A stretch of DNA of 64,000 nt, taken from NCBI GenBank assembly GCA_028015205.1, contig CM051517.1, forward strand, positions 60,325,455 to 60,389,454. The letters run 5' to 3'. This stretch comes from Mytilisepta virgata. Its lineage: Eukaryota > Mollusca > Bivalvia > Mytilida > Mytilidae. The notes beneath the pieces are model-generated. The model was not told the origin of the DNA, did no database searches, and saw only the letters and a program-made list of their open reading frames with translations. Numbering within the stretch: the stretch's first letter is position 1; each line of letters begins with the position of its first letter. Below are positions 1-12,060 of the stretch, piece by piece. A program made the position numbers and the translations under genes.

Positions 1-623
1 ATTCAAAGAGTTCGTGTTCATTATTTTTTTAGTTTTCAGTGTTTATTTGTTGTGCTTGTGGTTGTTAATTTGTCTTCCCGGGGTTTTCTGTCCAATGGAT
101 TACGTTTTTTTGCTACCTAGGTATATGCGTCTTCTCTGTACTGTACAGAAATGGTAATATTTTGAACTGATGTCAAATCTTGCAATTCTGCAGATGTAAA
201 CTATTCGTATAGGAGTTATTAGAACATAAGAAAATTCCCCGCCACATTTATCCTTAATCCTATAATGGTATATTTGTTATGACGTGAAAAATATAAATTT
301 TTACTTAGGGAATATTAGTTTATTCTAATGGAATCCAAATTTGTTTTAACAACGCAATAACTTTTATATAAAAATGTAAGATGTCTAAAAAAAAATATCA
401 AAATGAAATCACCTTGCCTTTATTCCCCATGCGAATATTAATATAGCATGTCATATTAAAATACCAAATGATTCCACGACAGGGTATTGTGTTATAGTTT
501 TATTTGCTCACGATGGTTAATTTTTGACTGCCAATTATGAGTAATAAGTATATTTAATATGCCAACTAAATTTTGTATAAATTTCACATTTTATTGCATT
601 TTAATTTCTTTCTTATTTTTCAG
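1..623 (+). other. Partial intron upstream of the GPCR last exon
   Basis: This stretch precedes the receptor exon and ends in a pyrimidine-rich tract followed by CAG at 621-623, a good splice acceptor. An ATG-started frame runs into the exon from 559, but residues encoded by 559-623 look like translated intron and do not match a receptor third transmembrane segment. The earlier exons must lie to the left of the window. I see no other feature in it. Confidence 0.7.
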
Positions 624-1359
624 ATATATCGCCATTGTTTTCCCATTAAAAGCTCATATTCTTTGTACTAGAAGACATACAATGATTACCATGGTGATAA
701 TATGGATCATAGCAATCGGATTTGGACTTCCAACAACAATTTTTGTGACGGTGGTTCCAGTTGGAGTTAATGCTTCTGTCTGCTTTTGTCGACTGATTTT
801 TCCGGAAACGGAACCTAGCATGTATTTAACTTTTAAATACATGGAATCTGTCATGTTCTACTTCCTCCCATTGCTGATACAATTAATTTGTTACATTATC
901 ATTGGAAAGCATTTGTTTCTGAGCGTCGAAGCGTTGCATTCTAATCTGACAAATAAGGGCCACGCACGCGATGATAATGGCCGTTTACGAGAAGCAATCA
1001 AAACACGCAGAGGAGTAGTCAAGATGCTAATAGCTAGTGTTACAATATATTTTCTAAGCTACTCCCCTCACCAAATTTTGCTCATTTACAACACTTTTTC
1101 GGAAGTGGAATTCGGTGCTACGTGGGTCTTTTTGGTATTTGTTACTATCTTGGCTTATGTTAATTCCGCAGCAAATCCAGTTATTTACTGCATTTTCAGT
1201 CAAAACTTCAGAACAAATTTTGCAACAATAATTTTCTGTCGATATTATAAAGGAAGATCAAATAATGCTCATAATGTAACATCTTTACAATCTGAGTATA
1301 CTATTCTTTTACAAAGGCGACCTACAACAAAGGCTCAATACGGGGTTAATGCTGTGTAA
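624..1359 (+). CDS. Class A rhodopsin-like GPCR, last coding exon (partial)
   Basis: This exon encodes roughly the second half of a seven-transmembrane receptor of the plasma membrane. It opens with the RY of the E/DRY motif followed by IAIVFPLKA (start of intracellular loop 2). The Arg codon is split by the intron (phase 2). Next come TM4 (WIIAIGFGLP), an extracellular loop 2 with the expected cysteine (VCFCRL), TM5 with FLPLLIQLICY, a basic loop 3 (KTRRGVVKML), TM6 with SYSPHQ in place of the usual CWxP, and TM7 with NPVIY (the NPxxY motif), then FSQNFR and a Ser/Thr-containing tail. The stop is TAA at 1357-1359. The layout fits an invertebrate neuropeptide or small-molecule receptor. The ligand cannot be read from this half alone. 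The frame is intact with no sign of decay. Splitting the DRY motif with a phase-2 intron is known in parts of class A. Confidence 0.88.
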
Positions 1360-1600
1360 ATGTTTACATGTGATACGTTTACGTTGTGGTAAAACTAATT
1401 CATTCTTTCTGTTGTTAAGATGCTGAAATTGTGACAGGCATAGATGTTATTTTTTTTTGTTAAAAAAACATATCCGAGAAATATGTGATCAAAGTTAAAA
1501 TTACATGTAAATGAATTGTGCTTAAATAAATAATGTTAATAGTGCATGTAGTTTAAATAAATTGTTTCATTCTAGGCAACTCTAATAAATCATAGGAACT
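1360..1600 (+). other. Probable 3' UTR with polyadenylation signals
   Basis: AT-rich sequence directly after the receptor stop codon. AATAAA hexamers occur at about 1525-1530 and 1556-1561, so a 3' UTR of about 200 bp is plausible. The cleavage site is not determined. Confidence 0.5.
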
Positions 1601-2400
1601 TATGTCACAGAGCTGTCAAGCAGATCCAAAGTGACCGAGTCAGGTCAAAATAACGGAAAGTTTGGCCGTGAAATATTTCGAGTTACAAGTTTTGAAAATT
1701 GCATGTTTCATATACGCGAATGACCTTTATGTAGTTTTCAAAAAAGTGCTAGTTAATGGCCGCAAAAGTAGACTACATGTAACTTAATCTTACTTCCATT
1801 ACCAATTCACCTACGGTGGTGTCCCCCCCCCCCCTCCCCACGAATCCATATTCTAAATTTTACTAAGTCAGGACGCTTCAGTCATTGTCTACTTACTTAG
1901 ACTTGCTACAGATCCCTTACTTTCTTTTTTCTGTACTTTGTCTTTAATACAGGGAGACAGGTTTATACAAGTTTCTTTAAGCTTGTTTCTGAATCCTTAT
2001 GTCTTATAACTTATGTCTTTATGTATTGTAGGTGGCTGTTTTTCTTGAAATAAAACAATCTGTACACTAGAGAGTACACTATTCACTAATAACAGCCTTC
2101 CATTGCAGTTATCACTTTTTTTTTTAGATTTAACCCCTACTCTCTAATGGTACATATTTTTTAAATGGCAAAAAGAGGGAAACAAATAATGGTAGTGACT
2201 CGTAGTAAGTCTACGTTACAACCGTGATGTGCATGACCACTTAGTGCTTGTCTTGTTGTGGGAACTTACTTCTACTTGGACCAATAGACCACCAAATGTA
2301 GCCAGCCCTTTTCATTGACACGGTATGTTGTCCTGTTGACGCCTATCCAATATCCTTATATTTTCATATGGTTTACAAATTATTTATTTTACTTTTTAGG
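1601..2400. other. Intergenic sequence, no recognised gene
   Basis: No coding exon is evident. A homopolymer C run lies at 1823-1834. The text near 1620-1700 has the feel of a degraded repeat, but I cannot assign it. Confidence 0.5.
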
Positions 2401-2449
2401 CTGTGTGAACGAATTCGAGAACATTCAGTGGAGATAAGTTGACGGTAAA

Positions 2450-2840
2450 ATGGTTTGAAATAAAAGTCCGCAAAACTAATATTTTTCTCCAAAACCAATA
2501 ACTCTCACAATAATTATCCGATCAGCATAAAAGGCTAACGTGATCTGTAACTCATCATTATAAGCTTAGATACCAAAAATAAGATCATTTGGCATAAGAG
2601 TTTACTAAAAAAAAAAGTTCAGAAAACTATCATTCTATTTCCAAAGGCAAGAACTCTCATAATAATTATCCGATCAGCATGAGAAACTCGAACATGATCT
2701 GTAAATCATAGTTATAAGCTTACATACTAAAAATAAGATCAGTTGGTTAAACGGTTTACGAAAAATTTCAGAAAACTGTAATGTGACTGACGGACAGACT
2801 GACACACGGGCTGCAAACCTATAGTCGGGACGTTCGGCGT
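2450..2840 (+). repeat. Repeat remnant with two ~152-bp tandem core units
   Basis: Two diverged units share ATAATTATCCGATCAGCAT at 2510 and 2662, a period of 152 bp. They are followed by GACTGACGGACAGACTGACA, the same kind of GACGGAC tail seen on other core-repeat elements in this window. It is probably a truncated non-autonomous element. Confidence 0.6.
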
Positions 2841-2938
2841 TATCGATAGCTATATGTATATTGGGGACTTGTATTAACCATAGGCTCTCAAGAGCCTGTA
2901 TCGCTCACCTGATTTATATAGGCAATAAACAGAACAAG

Positions 2939-4153
2939 AGGCTCCCAAGAACCTGAATCGCTCACCTGTTATATTTGTATAGATCTTAATCAATGATTAT
3001 TTTTGTTATTTAATGTACACCGTCGCTATTTTCTCCTTGATATTGACCTGGATTCTAAAATTAAGAATCCTAAAATAGATATGGTTGCTAGGGACTCTTT
3101 CATCGGTTGCCATGGACTTTTTCAATGCAATTTTCTCCTTGATATTGACCTGGATTCTAAAATTAAGAATCCTAAAATAGATATGGTTGCTAGGGACTCT
3201 TTCATCGGTTGCCATGGACTTTTTTCAATGGCATTGACTCTTGACCTCCATTTTGACTGAACAGGTAAATTGTAAGGTCCTGAACCCAAATATATCTGGT
3301 TGCTGGGGACTTTTTCATCGGTTGCTATGAATTTTTTCAATAACCTTGACGCATGACCCTCCATTTTACTTGTACAGCTACCATTTAATTTATTTGAAGT
3401 TATACTCTAAACATCCCTGACAATATGTCATACCATTATTTTCTGTTTACATGTAAGTAATCTTTAAAGTGCAAAAACTCCTATAAGGGTTCAATTGATG
3501 ATTTTCATTATGTTGACTTATTTGTATATCTTACTTTGCTGAACATTTTTGCTTTTTACAGTTTGTCTTTATCTGTTATAATATTCATGTTAATAACCTA
3601 AAATTTAAATACCCTTAAAATTAACAATTCAGGGGGCACTAACCATAAAATATGTTGACCGATTCGTTTGAAAATTTCATTACACTTTTGCTCTAAATGC
3701 TTTAGAGCAACAAGTGCATTTTCACCTATGTTCTAAAATACAAGATAACAAACTCAAACCGCAAAATTTCTATAAAATTTAAAAATTCAGGGGCAAAAAC
3801 CCAACAAAGTGTTAACCGATTCATGTGAAAATTTCATAGCAGGTAGATCTTGACCCGTTGAACATTGTGACCACATTTCAGTTTTTTTCTAAATGCTTTA
3901 GCTTTTTAGATACAAGCAAAAAACTGAAGTTTACCCCCTATGTTCTATTTTTTGCCATGGCGGCCATGTTTCTTGACGGACGAGAAAATAAAACACAAAC
4001 TTTATTCTATATACCCTAAGGATCACTCAGACTTAATATGGCTGTAATTAGTTCAGTGGTTTCCGAGAAGATTTTTTAAAAAGTTTACGACTGACGAACG
4101 ATGGACACCGGACGCCAAAGCTCGCATGTCCTTTTAGGACAGGTGAGCAAAAA
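2939..4153. mobile_element. Non-autonomous GCTCACCTG-type element, inner copy
   Basis: It starts with AGGCTC-CCAA-GAACCT (hairpin with one mismatch) followed by GAATCGCTCACCTGTT. It ends with GGACAGGTGAGCAAAAAA, so the ends carry an inverted GCTCACCTG/CAGGTGAGC pair. The right end itself can fold (GTCC...GGAC at about 4129-4140). The interior holds a 102-bp direct duplication and several degenerate relatives of the same unit. ORFs in this interval are translations of the repeat. Confidence 0.6.
3029..3232. repeat. Two-copy 102-bp tandem duplication
   Basis: TTTTCTCCTTGATATTGACC recurs at 3029 and 3131 and the units are nearly identical, differing mainly at the 3' edge. A more diverged relative continues to about 3363. 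The near-identity suggests recent unequal exchange or slippage inside the inner element. Confidence 0.85.
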
Positions 4154-4309
4154 ATATGCAATTTCTAATCAAGACGGTCATGACCATCATGTGTTTCATT
4201 TCTAGTATGATTTGTATAGGAGTGTTATTAAATGTCTGAAATTAATTTTGAGAAGCTGTTTGAATGTGTTTCCTATCGATCCTATGTTAAATGCGTCCCA
4301 CAGTGCAAG

Positions 4310-4990
4310 CCATCTTGGATTTCCGATCGACATCAAAATTATAAATTTTGTACAGGACCATCATACAATTATTCAAGCATATTATCAATTCAATCTGTCA
4401 AACGGTTTCAAGGAAGTTGTTTGTATGAATTTTCTATGACGTCCTATGGTAACTATGTCCCGTGGTGGCGGCAATCTTGGATTTCCAATTAGCACCAAAA
4501 TTACAAGTTTGGTAGAGGACCATATAAGAACTATTCCTGCAAAGTAGAAGTGCATTTGGCCTTGTGGTTTCTTACAAGAAGATTTTTGAAACATTGGTTA
4601 CAGCGTAAACTATGTCCTGCAGTGGTAGCCATCTTGGATTTCCGATCGGCATCATAATTACAACTTTGGTACAGGACCATCATACAATCATTCAGGCATA
4701 TTATCAATTCAATCTGTCAAACGGTTTCAAGGAAGTTGTTTGTATGCATTTTCTATGACGTCCTATGGTAACTATGTCCCATGTTTGCGGCAATCTTGGA
4801 TTTCCAATTAGCACCAAAATTACAAGTTTGGTAGAGGACCATATTAGAACCATTCCTGCAAAGTAGAAGTGCATTTGGTCTAGTGGTTTCTTACAAGAAG
4901 ATTTTTGAAACATTTGGTACAGCGTAAACGCAGTGGTAGCCATCTTGGTTTTCTGATCGGCATCATAATTACAAATTTGGTACAGGACCA
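4310..4990. repeat. Higher-order tandem repeat, ~319 bp made of two ~157-bp subunits
   Basis: TATGACGTCCTATGGTAAC recurs at 4435 and 4754 (period 319). Within each 319-bp block two related subunits alternate, one with GCAATCTTGGATTTCCAATTAG and one with GCCATCTTGG-type sequence. This is a small higher-order satellite confined to one element. Confidence 0.8.
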
Positions 4991-5599
4991 TCATACAATC
5001 ATTCTGGCATATTATTAATTCAATCTGTCAAACGGTTTCGAAGAAGTTGTTTGTATGTTTTTCTCGTAAGGTCGTATGTTAATTATGTCCGACGGTGATG
5101 GGCATTCTGGATTTCCAATCGGCACCAAAATTACAAATTTGGTAGAGGACCATCTAAGGACTATTCCTACAAAGTAGAAGTTCAGTTGTCTTGTGGTTTC
5201 TGACAAGATTTTTGAAACATTTGGTACTGTGTTTACTATCTCCCTCAGTGGTAGCCATCTTGGATTTCCTTTCTGCACCAAAATTATTAATTTGGTAGAG
5301 GACCATCTAAGGAACATTCCTCCAGTGTAGAAGTTCATTTAGTCATGTGGTTTCTGACAGGAAGATTTTAAAATTTCACCCAATCAGAACACATTATTGG
5401 ACCTGGCAGCCCTGTCGAATATTCGATCGGAACGAACATTACAAATTCTGTAAAGGAACTTTCCAGGAACATTGCAGCCAAGCTTGGTTCCATTTGGTTC
5501 AGTGATTTTTTAGAAGAATATTGAAATGTGAAACGTTAACGGACGGGCGCAAAGTTATGGCAAAAGTTCACCCTGGCTTTAAGCCAGGCGAGCTAAAAA

Positions 5600-7310
5600 T
5601 GACATGTGCAAAGCATTATGAACTGTTATGCATGCGAAAGATAAGCGAGATAGACGCGTTCTACTAATTTCTCGTTTAATGTAATGATTAAAACCAGAAA
5701 TTTACTAATTTACGAACAAATTTATTTTCAGGGCAGTACGGGTGTATACAAAACGATCAGTTGATTAAATTAATCTATTTCGACTACAATTGCATCGTTA
5801 TGCTAATAAATCGCTCGTGTTGACAATTCAGCATCTTACGTGAGGGGATGTTTTAATCTAATACCAATGAGCTGTTGAAGGGGTAACTGACTCGATAACG
5901 GTTCTTATCAAAGCTAACAGTGCAATTTAGTTACAAGCATCATGTACCACGTGTATGACTTCATATCCTTTTTAACGTAATCATGGTAATTGCAAATCAT
6001 TTAGTTTTGCGTTGTGTTGTACAATTACAATTTAACAATTTCTATTAATGATACTAAATATAACACAAATCACATCTCTTGAATCCAGAATAAAGCCATA
6101 TAACACTTTTTTTAAACATAATAAAAGATGCATCTGAAAGGTCTACTAAATCTAAGTGTACCATAAGAGTGTAACCCTATTGGTTGTATTCAATTTCATG
6201 CAGGTTTATTGAACTATTGACAAGAATGTAAAATTATACTAAAACGCCATTGCAATTAATTCAATAGTGATAAGCTGTATTTCTCATATAACGATTTTGA
6301 AACATAATATCCTGAAGCCTTATAATTGTAATTTTCACTAAAATAGTAAAATAAGGCAGGTGAAAAAAAAACACTCATCTCTGTTTTCTAAATACTTAAT
6401 GCAGTTTAATGATAGTGATCAATAATTATGATAATTGTATTTACATGTAATTATGAAATGGCCGATGTCATTATGATTTATATCCACATAAAATAAGTCT
6501 TTGGCTAACAGACGACTTGTTTCATTTGGTTTAAATAATAATGCAACAGCTCTCATGATTTTCCTCGCCGATTGAAAAATGAACGAGTTTGGTATTTTTT
6601 TTTGTAGACAAATGTAATTGCGTCGGCAATTCTTAAGCTTTGACATCGGCGTTGTAATCTGACGAAACTTGACAGGTAGTAGAATCAAACATGAAAATTT
6701 ACATTTCTAAACACGTACTTTATTGGTTGAACTCATTGCTTTAGAAGATACAATCTTGTTGGCATTTATGCAAAACTTACTTCTACAGGGAAAAAAAATT
6801 ATGATTTTTGAAATAGTTGATATTTGTGGTACATTACCTCTTACACGGTACCAATAAAACCGGTTTAATCCCACCACCGCCAAGTGTTTATATAGTCAGA
6901 CTCTCCTGACGGTTTATTGTTTGCTGCTCTTTTTGTTGTTTTTTGGCATGAGCGCCAGCTGTCGACCGGATGTTGTTATTTGCTTGACAAGCCATTTTTT
7001 AACTTTTCATGTTATCCATTTTATTATTTCTTGAAAAGAAACAATACGGAGAATGGATGTTCTTAAAGAGACAGAGGTTCTTCCATTTTAGACATTTTCT
7101 TTTCTTTTTTCAGAGGGGGCTTCTTTTTCATTTGTTAGCTGCGTAGTTTTTGGTTGTTTGTTTTTTAATGATGCTCCGTTGATGCAGATATTATTTTCCC
7201 CTCATTAATTCATGATCATATCCTTGTGGTATAAATTAGGGCTTTCGAGGTACACTTGTCAGATCCCCTATGTATGCTTTATGTAGTTAACTTTTTACTT
7301 AAAATGTTAA
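5600..7310. other. Intergenic sequence, no recognised gene
   Basis: AT-rich with short frames only. I see no domain, RNA gene or clear repeat boundary. Confidence 0.5.
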
Positions 7311-7312
7311 TG

Positions 7313-7318
<6 letters not shown>

Positions 7319-7372
<54 letters not shown>
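7319..7372. repeat. (TA)n microsatellite
   Basis: An uninterrupted run of TA dinucleotides of about 54 bp. Confidence 0.97.
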
Positions 7373-7375
<3 letters not shown>

Positions 7376-9221
7376 CCTTAAGTTAATTCTCACCAAAGGA
7401 CAGTAATTCTTTCAGCAGTCGATGTTTAAAATAACAATTGTCATATAGGTTCTCGATGGGATATGACTGTCCTAAATGCATTAGAACATATCCAATAAAT
7501 CTCAGTCGTAATACAATAGCGTATATTCATCATTTAGATAATATTGCAAAAAAGAGCCCTTTTGAGTCGAGAAAATTTATCATTCTCCTCGGATTCAATT
7601 TATTTGAATAGTGATTTATTGCAAAATGCATTTAGTTTTTTTCCTCTATATGCCACCATGTGTTTCCTTTATAGACACTCCTTATTCTAATTAGGTTACA
7701 GCCAGCTTCCGTCAAGATTATTAAAGTCGATCTGATTCCGAACATTTGAATATGCTTCAGAGTTCTCAGAGGAATCTCCTGGTCGTTTAAATCTTACTAT
7801 TCAATGTCTTTGAAATGTATAATTCAACAGGAAAACTTGCCTCTTGAAATCATTTAGAAGTCGTAGTAATTCTTGTAAGCATGTAAAACAGTTGCTTGCT
7901 ATGCAAGTTACATGTATCATACATGCTAACTCTACGAAGTCTGTGAAGTTCGAATTTCGTGAGTAATAATTTAAAATACTCCATGTATTCGTGAACGAAT
8001 CCGTATAATTCCTAAATCTAACAGCCGTAGGTAACATTTCAGTTTTAAAAGCGTTACCTTGAGCGTTTTAATGTTTGAAAAAAAATTGTATCTATACAAA
8101 CCTAAATACTATATAAAAATATCTGGAAGTATATTTGAAAAGTATTACATGGATTTTTGACAAGATCTCGTCTGAATTTACGATTCAATTTTGTTATTAG
8201 TTTTGTACATTTTTACTTCCGCCATAAACATGATTAAGACATTGAATAGTTTATCTGAACTATTCTATTCTGGCTTTTATTGTTCATGTGTCTAAGTCGT
8301 TTTCTATTATTGTTAAAATGGTTTAAGCGAGATAAATGATAGAGGATACATAAACCTAATACCAATGGACTGTTTCAATACTTGATGTCTTAAAATATCA
8401 TTACCGAGACTTTTATCAAAGAAATCATTGCAATTTAGCAGAAAGCTTTCATGCAACACTTCAATAGCTTGATTTTACTTCATACTTGATTGCATATTAT
8501 ATACGTCTTGAGGTGTGTTGATCATTGTTTGGTGTAATTTATCTTTTATTCTATAAAACATGTAATTCTCCAATCACAATTTGCAACAAAGGCACATTTG
8601 TAAAATTCTCAGTTAAATTGCAGACATTGTTTTAATCTAATGTCAACTGCATTCTAATGTTCATATAAAGTAAACAATTGTCCCCTTAAGATGTAATGCT
8701 AATGTGTTTCGTGAAAACGGTTATTTAAACTTATCCAAGTACTGGGCTTTTTTAAAATATAACTTTACGGTTCCATTAAATTTAAAACATACAAGTTACA
8801 CTTTCTATGAAAACACAATCTGAAAACACAAATGTTATTCAGAAGAATTATTTTAGGAGAAAGAAAGTCAATTAGATCAAAAATGATTTTACCGAATAAA
8901 AAATAGGTGCACAATGACATTATATGATAAAGAATCTAAGAAAGTGTCATTAAATTAAAATATGTGGTTAAGGAGGAGTTGCAGATACAAAAGTGTTAAC
9001 GGACGGACGGACTGCTCCAGCACTATATATTTCCGCTTTACATAAGGGTGGTTTAATAAGGAGTACAAAATACATGTATCTAGTTTCTTAATGAATGTAT
9101 TTTGCATCAGAAAAAAAACTGGCTTCATTTTGTTCTTCATCTTACTGTGATGCCAACAAAGGTCTTGATTGAAAAAAGTATTCTAAGTATTCTTGTACAA
9201 TGCCTTGTCTCTGGTGTGATT
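7373..9221. other. Intergenic sequence, no recognised gene
   Basis: AT-rich and non-coding by eye. A short GGACGGACGGAC motif near 8999 suggests a scrap of a core-repeat element tail. Nothing else is supportable. Confidence 0.45.
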
Positions 9222-9545
9222 TTATACAAAATAACAATCCAAAGATACCAATATTAGATATAGTAAATTTATACTATGCTGTATACGACGCATTTCAAGG
9301 AGTTACCTCTCATCAACAGCATTAAAACCGAAACATTTTGAAGACCAAAAACCAAACTTATTTTAAACAAGAAGTACTCATTACCAAAAATACCAAAACA
9401 AAATAGTTCTAGATTGAAACAAGGAAAACAAAAGATATACATACTTACGTTGTACCATTTTTTGTGAGTTCTTAAGTGTGTTCTGGTACTCTGTGGTTTA
9501 TCACTGTAATATTTGCTATAATGAATTACTAACACGTACAAATTT
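9222..9545 (+). repeat. Interspersed repeat, longest copy in the window
   Basis: The block beginning AAATAACAATCCAAAGATAC is repeated at 53822-53890 (same strand, truncated) and at 55125-55254 (opposite strand). The shared part includes the 'tagtaaatttatactatgctgta' region and the following segment up to about 9360. The family is unidentified. Confidence 0.7.
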
Positions 9546-9732
9546 GATAGATCAGTTCACCACAGGTAAAGTAAAACGTTGCGCAAATCATTCTTAGCTT
9601 CAATCAACTGTTCTTATAATTAAGAAGTCTTCATTGGCTGCAATGCAGTATGTCTTGGTTTGATCTTTTGTAAACTTCAGAATTCAAGACCGTCAAGATT
9701 AAACATGACAGAATTGATCGTTTAAGATAACT

Positions 9733-11016
9733 AGGGGCTCAATTGAGCTTGTATCGCTCACCTGGGTTCTATTGACCCATTTCAAAATGCAAGCTCCTTT
9801 AATTTTTATCCACAAGGCTGTTAAAGTTGCCGGACATTTTACCTAAAAAGAGGCTCCAAGAGCCTGAATCGCTCACCTGTTGTGTACCAGTAGATCTTGC
9901 ATCAATGATTATTTTTTCTATTTAATGTATACATGTACAGTGGCAATTTTCTCCTTAATATTGACCTGTACAGCTAAAATATAGAATCATGAACCCAAAT
10001 AGATCTGCTTGCTAGGGAATTTTTCAACAGTTGCTATGAACTTTTTCAATGTCATTGACTCTTGACCTTCAATTTTGACTTGAACAGGTAAATTGTGAGG
10101 TCCTGAACCCAAATAAATATGGTTGCTAGGGACTTTTTCATCGGTTGTTATGGATTTGTTCAATTACCTTGACCTTTCTTTTTGACTTGTGCAGGTAAAT
10201 TATAAGGTCCTTAACCCAAATATATACGGTCGCTAAAGACTTTTTCATAGTTTGCTATGGACTTTTTCAATGGCATTGACTCTTAACCTTCCATTTTGAC
10301 TTGAACAGGTAAATTGTAGGGTCCTGAACCCAAATATATATGGTTTCTAGGGACTTTTTCATCGGTTGCTATGGAATTTTTCAATTACCTTGACCCTTGT
10401 CCTTTCTTTTTGACTTGTACAGGTAAATTAAAAGGTCCTTAAGCCAAATATCTATCGTTGCTAGGGACTTTTCATCGGTTGAAATGGAATTTTGCAATGA
10501 CCTTGACCCTTAACGCTCCATTTTACTTGTACAGCTACCATTCAATTTATTTCAAGTAACGCCCTAAACATGTGTGACAATGTCACACCATTACTTTCTG
10601 TTTACATGTAAATGATCTTTCAAGGGCAAAACCTCCTATAAGGGGTCAATTGATGATTTGGTCACGTTGACTTATTTGTAGATCTTACTTTGATGTGTAC
10701 AGTTTGTCTTTATCTATAATAATATTCAAGCTTATAACCTAAAACTGCAAAATTGCCTTAAATTAACAATTCAGGGGCAATAACCCCAAAATGGGGCGAC
10801 CAAATCGTCTGAAAATTTTCTGACAGGTAGATCTTACCCTCATAAACATTTCTACTACTTGTCAGTTTTGCCCTAACTGCTTTAGTTTTCGAAATATGAG
10901 CCAAAAAGTGCATATTCACCTATGTTCTACTTTCAGCCATGTTTCTCGATGGATAAGAAAATAAAAGTGATAGCAAAATCTCACATGACCATTCGGATCA
11001 GGTGAGGTAAAAATGA
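9733..11016. mobile_element. GCTCACCTG-type non-autonomous elements, second apparent nested pair
   Basis: A first start (GGCTC-AATT-GAGCT hairpin, then TGTATCGCTCACCTG) lies at 9733-9764. A second, perfect start (AGGCTC-CAA-GAGCCT, then GAATCGCTCACCTGTTG) lies at 9851-9882. One right end, ATCAGGTGAGGTAAAAATG, occurs at about 10997-11015. The body carries several diverged copies of a unit containing TTGCTAGGGACTTTTTCAT, which is also present in the 2939-4153 element. No second right end follows, so the outer copy is truncated or its end was lost. Confidence 0.6.
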
Positions 11017-11036
11017 TGGAGACGTTTACATGCTAA

Positions 11037-11271
11037 AATTCACTTTTTCCGAAAATGTGAAAATAAAAATTATAAAACCTTATTGTATAGAAATTAAAAG
11101 CATAAAATGAAAAATGAACTAGAAATCTGTACTGTCGGAATCGAATATATAGGAAATAAATTCCTACATCCAAAAGTGAAGGAGTTGATGTCACAAGAAA
11201 GTGTGACGGACAGACGGACGGTGACAATCGCTATATCCCTGAACTTTCTTCGTAAGTGCGGGGATAATAAC
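11037..11271 (+). mobile_element. Short copy of the GACGGAC / GTGCGGGGATAATAA family
   Basis: It ends with GTGACGGACAGACGGACGG and then an imperfect hairpin (ATCCCTGAACTTT...AAGTGCGGGGAT, 11237-11268) followed by AATAA. The same end occurs at about 16460-16540 and, reversed, at 54465-54535. The open frame at 11107-11412 is a translation of this repeat. Confidence 0.65.
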
Positions 11272-11438
11272 TGGGTCAAATATACATTATCACGATTTTG
11301 GACCTCAACATCACCTCTGCTCCGTTTAGTTTACTGTCTTCACTACCCTCATAGGCATTTTTTAGTTTATATAATTTTCTTTCAATTTTTATTTTCAAGT
11401 TCAAATTTTTAAAGTTTGACAGAACAATATGTAACCAA

Positions 11439-12060
11439 AGGCTCCCAAGAGCCTGAATCGCTCACCTGTTATTTTTTGCTTAGATCTTGCCGCAGTGATT
11501 ATTTTAGTTATTTAACGTATACCGCCTTTTTTCGCCTTAATATTGACTTTTCAGCTAACATATAGAATCCTGAACCAAATATATATGGTTGCTATGGAAT
11601 TTTTCATGGCATTGACTCTTGACCTTCTATTTTGACTTCCATTTTGACTTAGGTTAGGTCCTTAACCAAATATTTCTGGTTGCTAGGGACTTTTCTATCG
11701 GTTGCTATAGATTTTTTTCAATGACCTTGAACCTCGATATTGACTTGTACAGCTATATTATAGGGTCCTGAATCTTAATTAAATTTATGTTAAACTAGGG
11801 TTCTGTTAAATTATGTTGCCCGCTGGCGGCCATCTTAGATGACGGATCGGCAACAAAAATACATTTGGCCAGCATCTTATAAGGAACATTCACGCTATGT
11901 TTGGTTTCAATCCCTTCAGCGGTTCTCTAGATTTATGTATCTATTTCCCTTAGGGTCCTATGTTAAACAAAGTTTCCCGCTGTTGGCTATCGTGGATGAC
12001 GGATCGGCAACAATGTAACAAAATTTGGTCAGCACCTCATAAGAAACATTTGATACTTAA
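11439..12060. mobile_element. GCTCACCTG-type element lacking its right end
   Basis: It begins with a perfect hairpin AGGCTC-CCAA-GAGCCT at 11439-11454, then GAATCGCTCACCTGTT. Core units with GGCCATCTTAGATGACGG and TGACGGATCGGCAACAA follow until about 12050. No CAGGTGAGC end is found, so it is truncated. Confidence 0.65.

Larger units (their letters stand above)
2882..5599. mobile_element. Non-autonomous GCTCACCTG-type element, outer copy, apparently interrupted
   Basis: The left end is a perfect hairpin, AGGCTC-TCAA-GAGCCT, at 2882-2897, followed by GTATCGCTCACCTG. About 57 bp later another copy of the same start appears (2939). A matching right end (AAGCCAGGCGAGCTAAAAAT) lies at 5581-5600, after the inner copy has already ended near 4153. 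The simplest reading is one element nested in another. The outer body at 4212-5340 consists of tandem units marked by GCCATCTTGGAT-like words at 4309, 4471, 4628, 4790, 4939, 5102 and 5253 (mean spacing about 157 bp). It has no coding capacity. Helentron-like or pearl-like class is inferred from architecture. Confidence 0.6.

Noticed and set aside
559..623. ATG-started extension of the receptor frame
   Set aside because: A pyrimidine tract and CAG acceptor end at 623 and the exon joins mid-DRY. The upstream residues do not resemble TM3.
3003..3364. Overlapping plus- and minus-strand ORFs with repeated peptides
   Set aside because: They translate the 102-bp tandem duplication on both strands and carry no domain.
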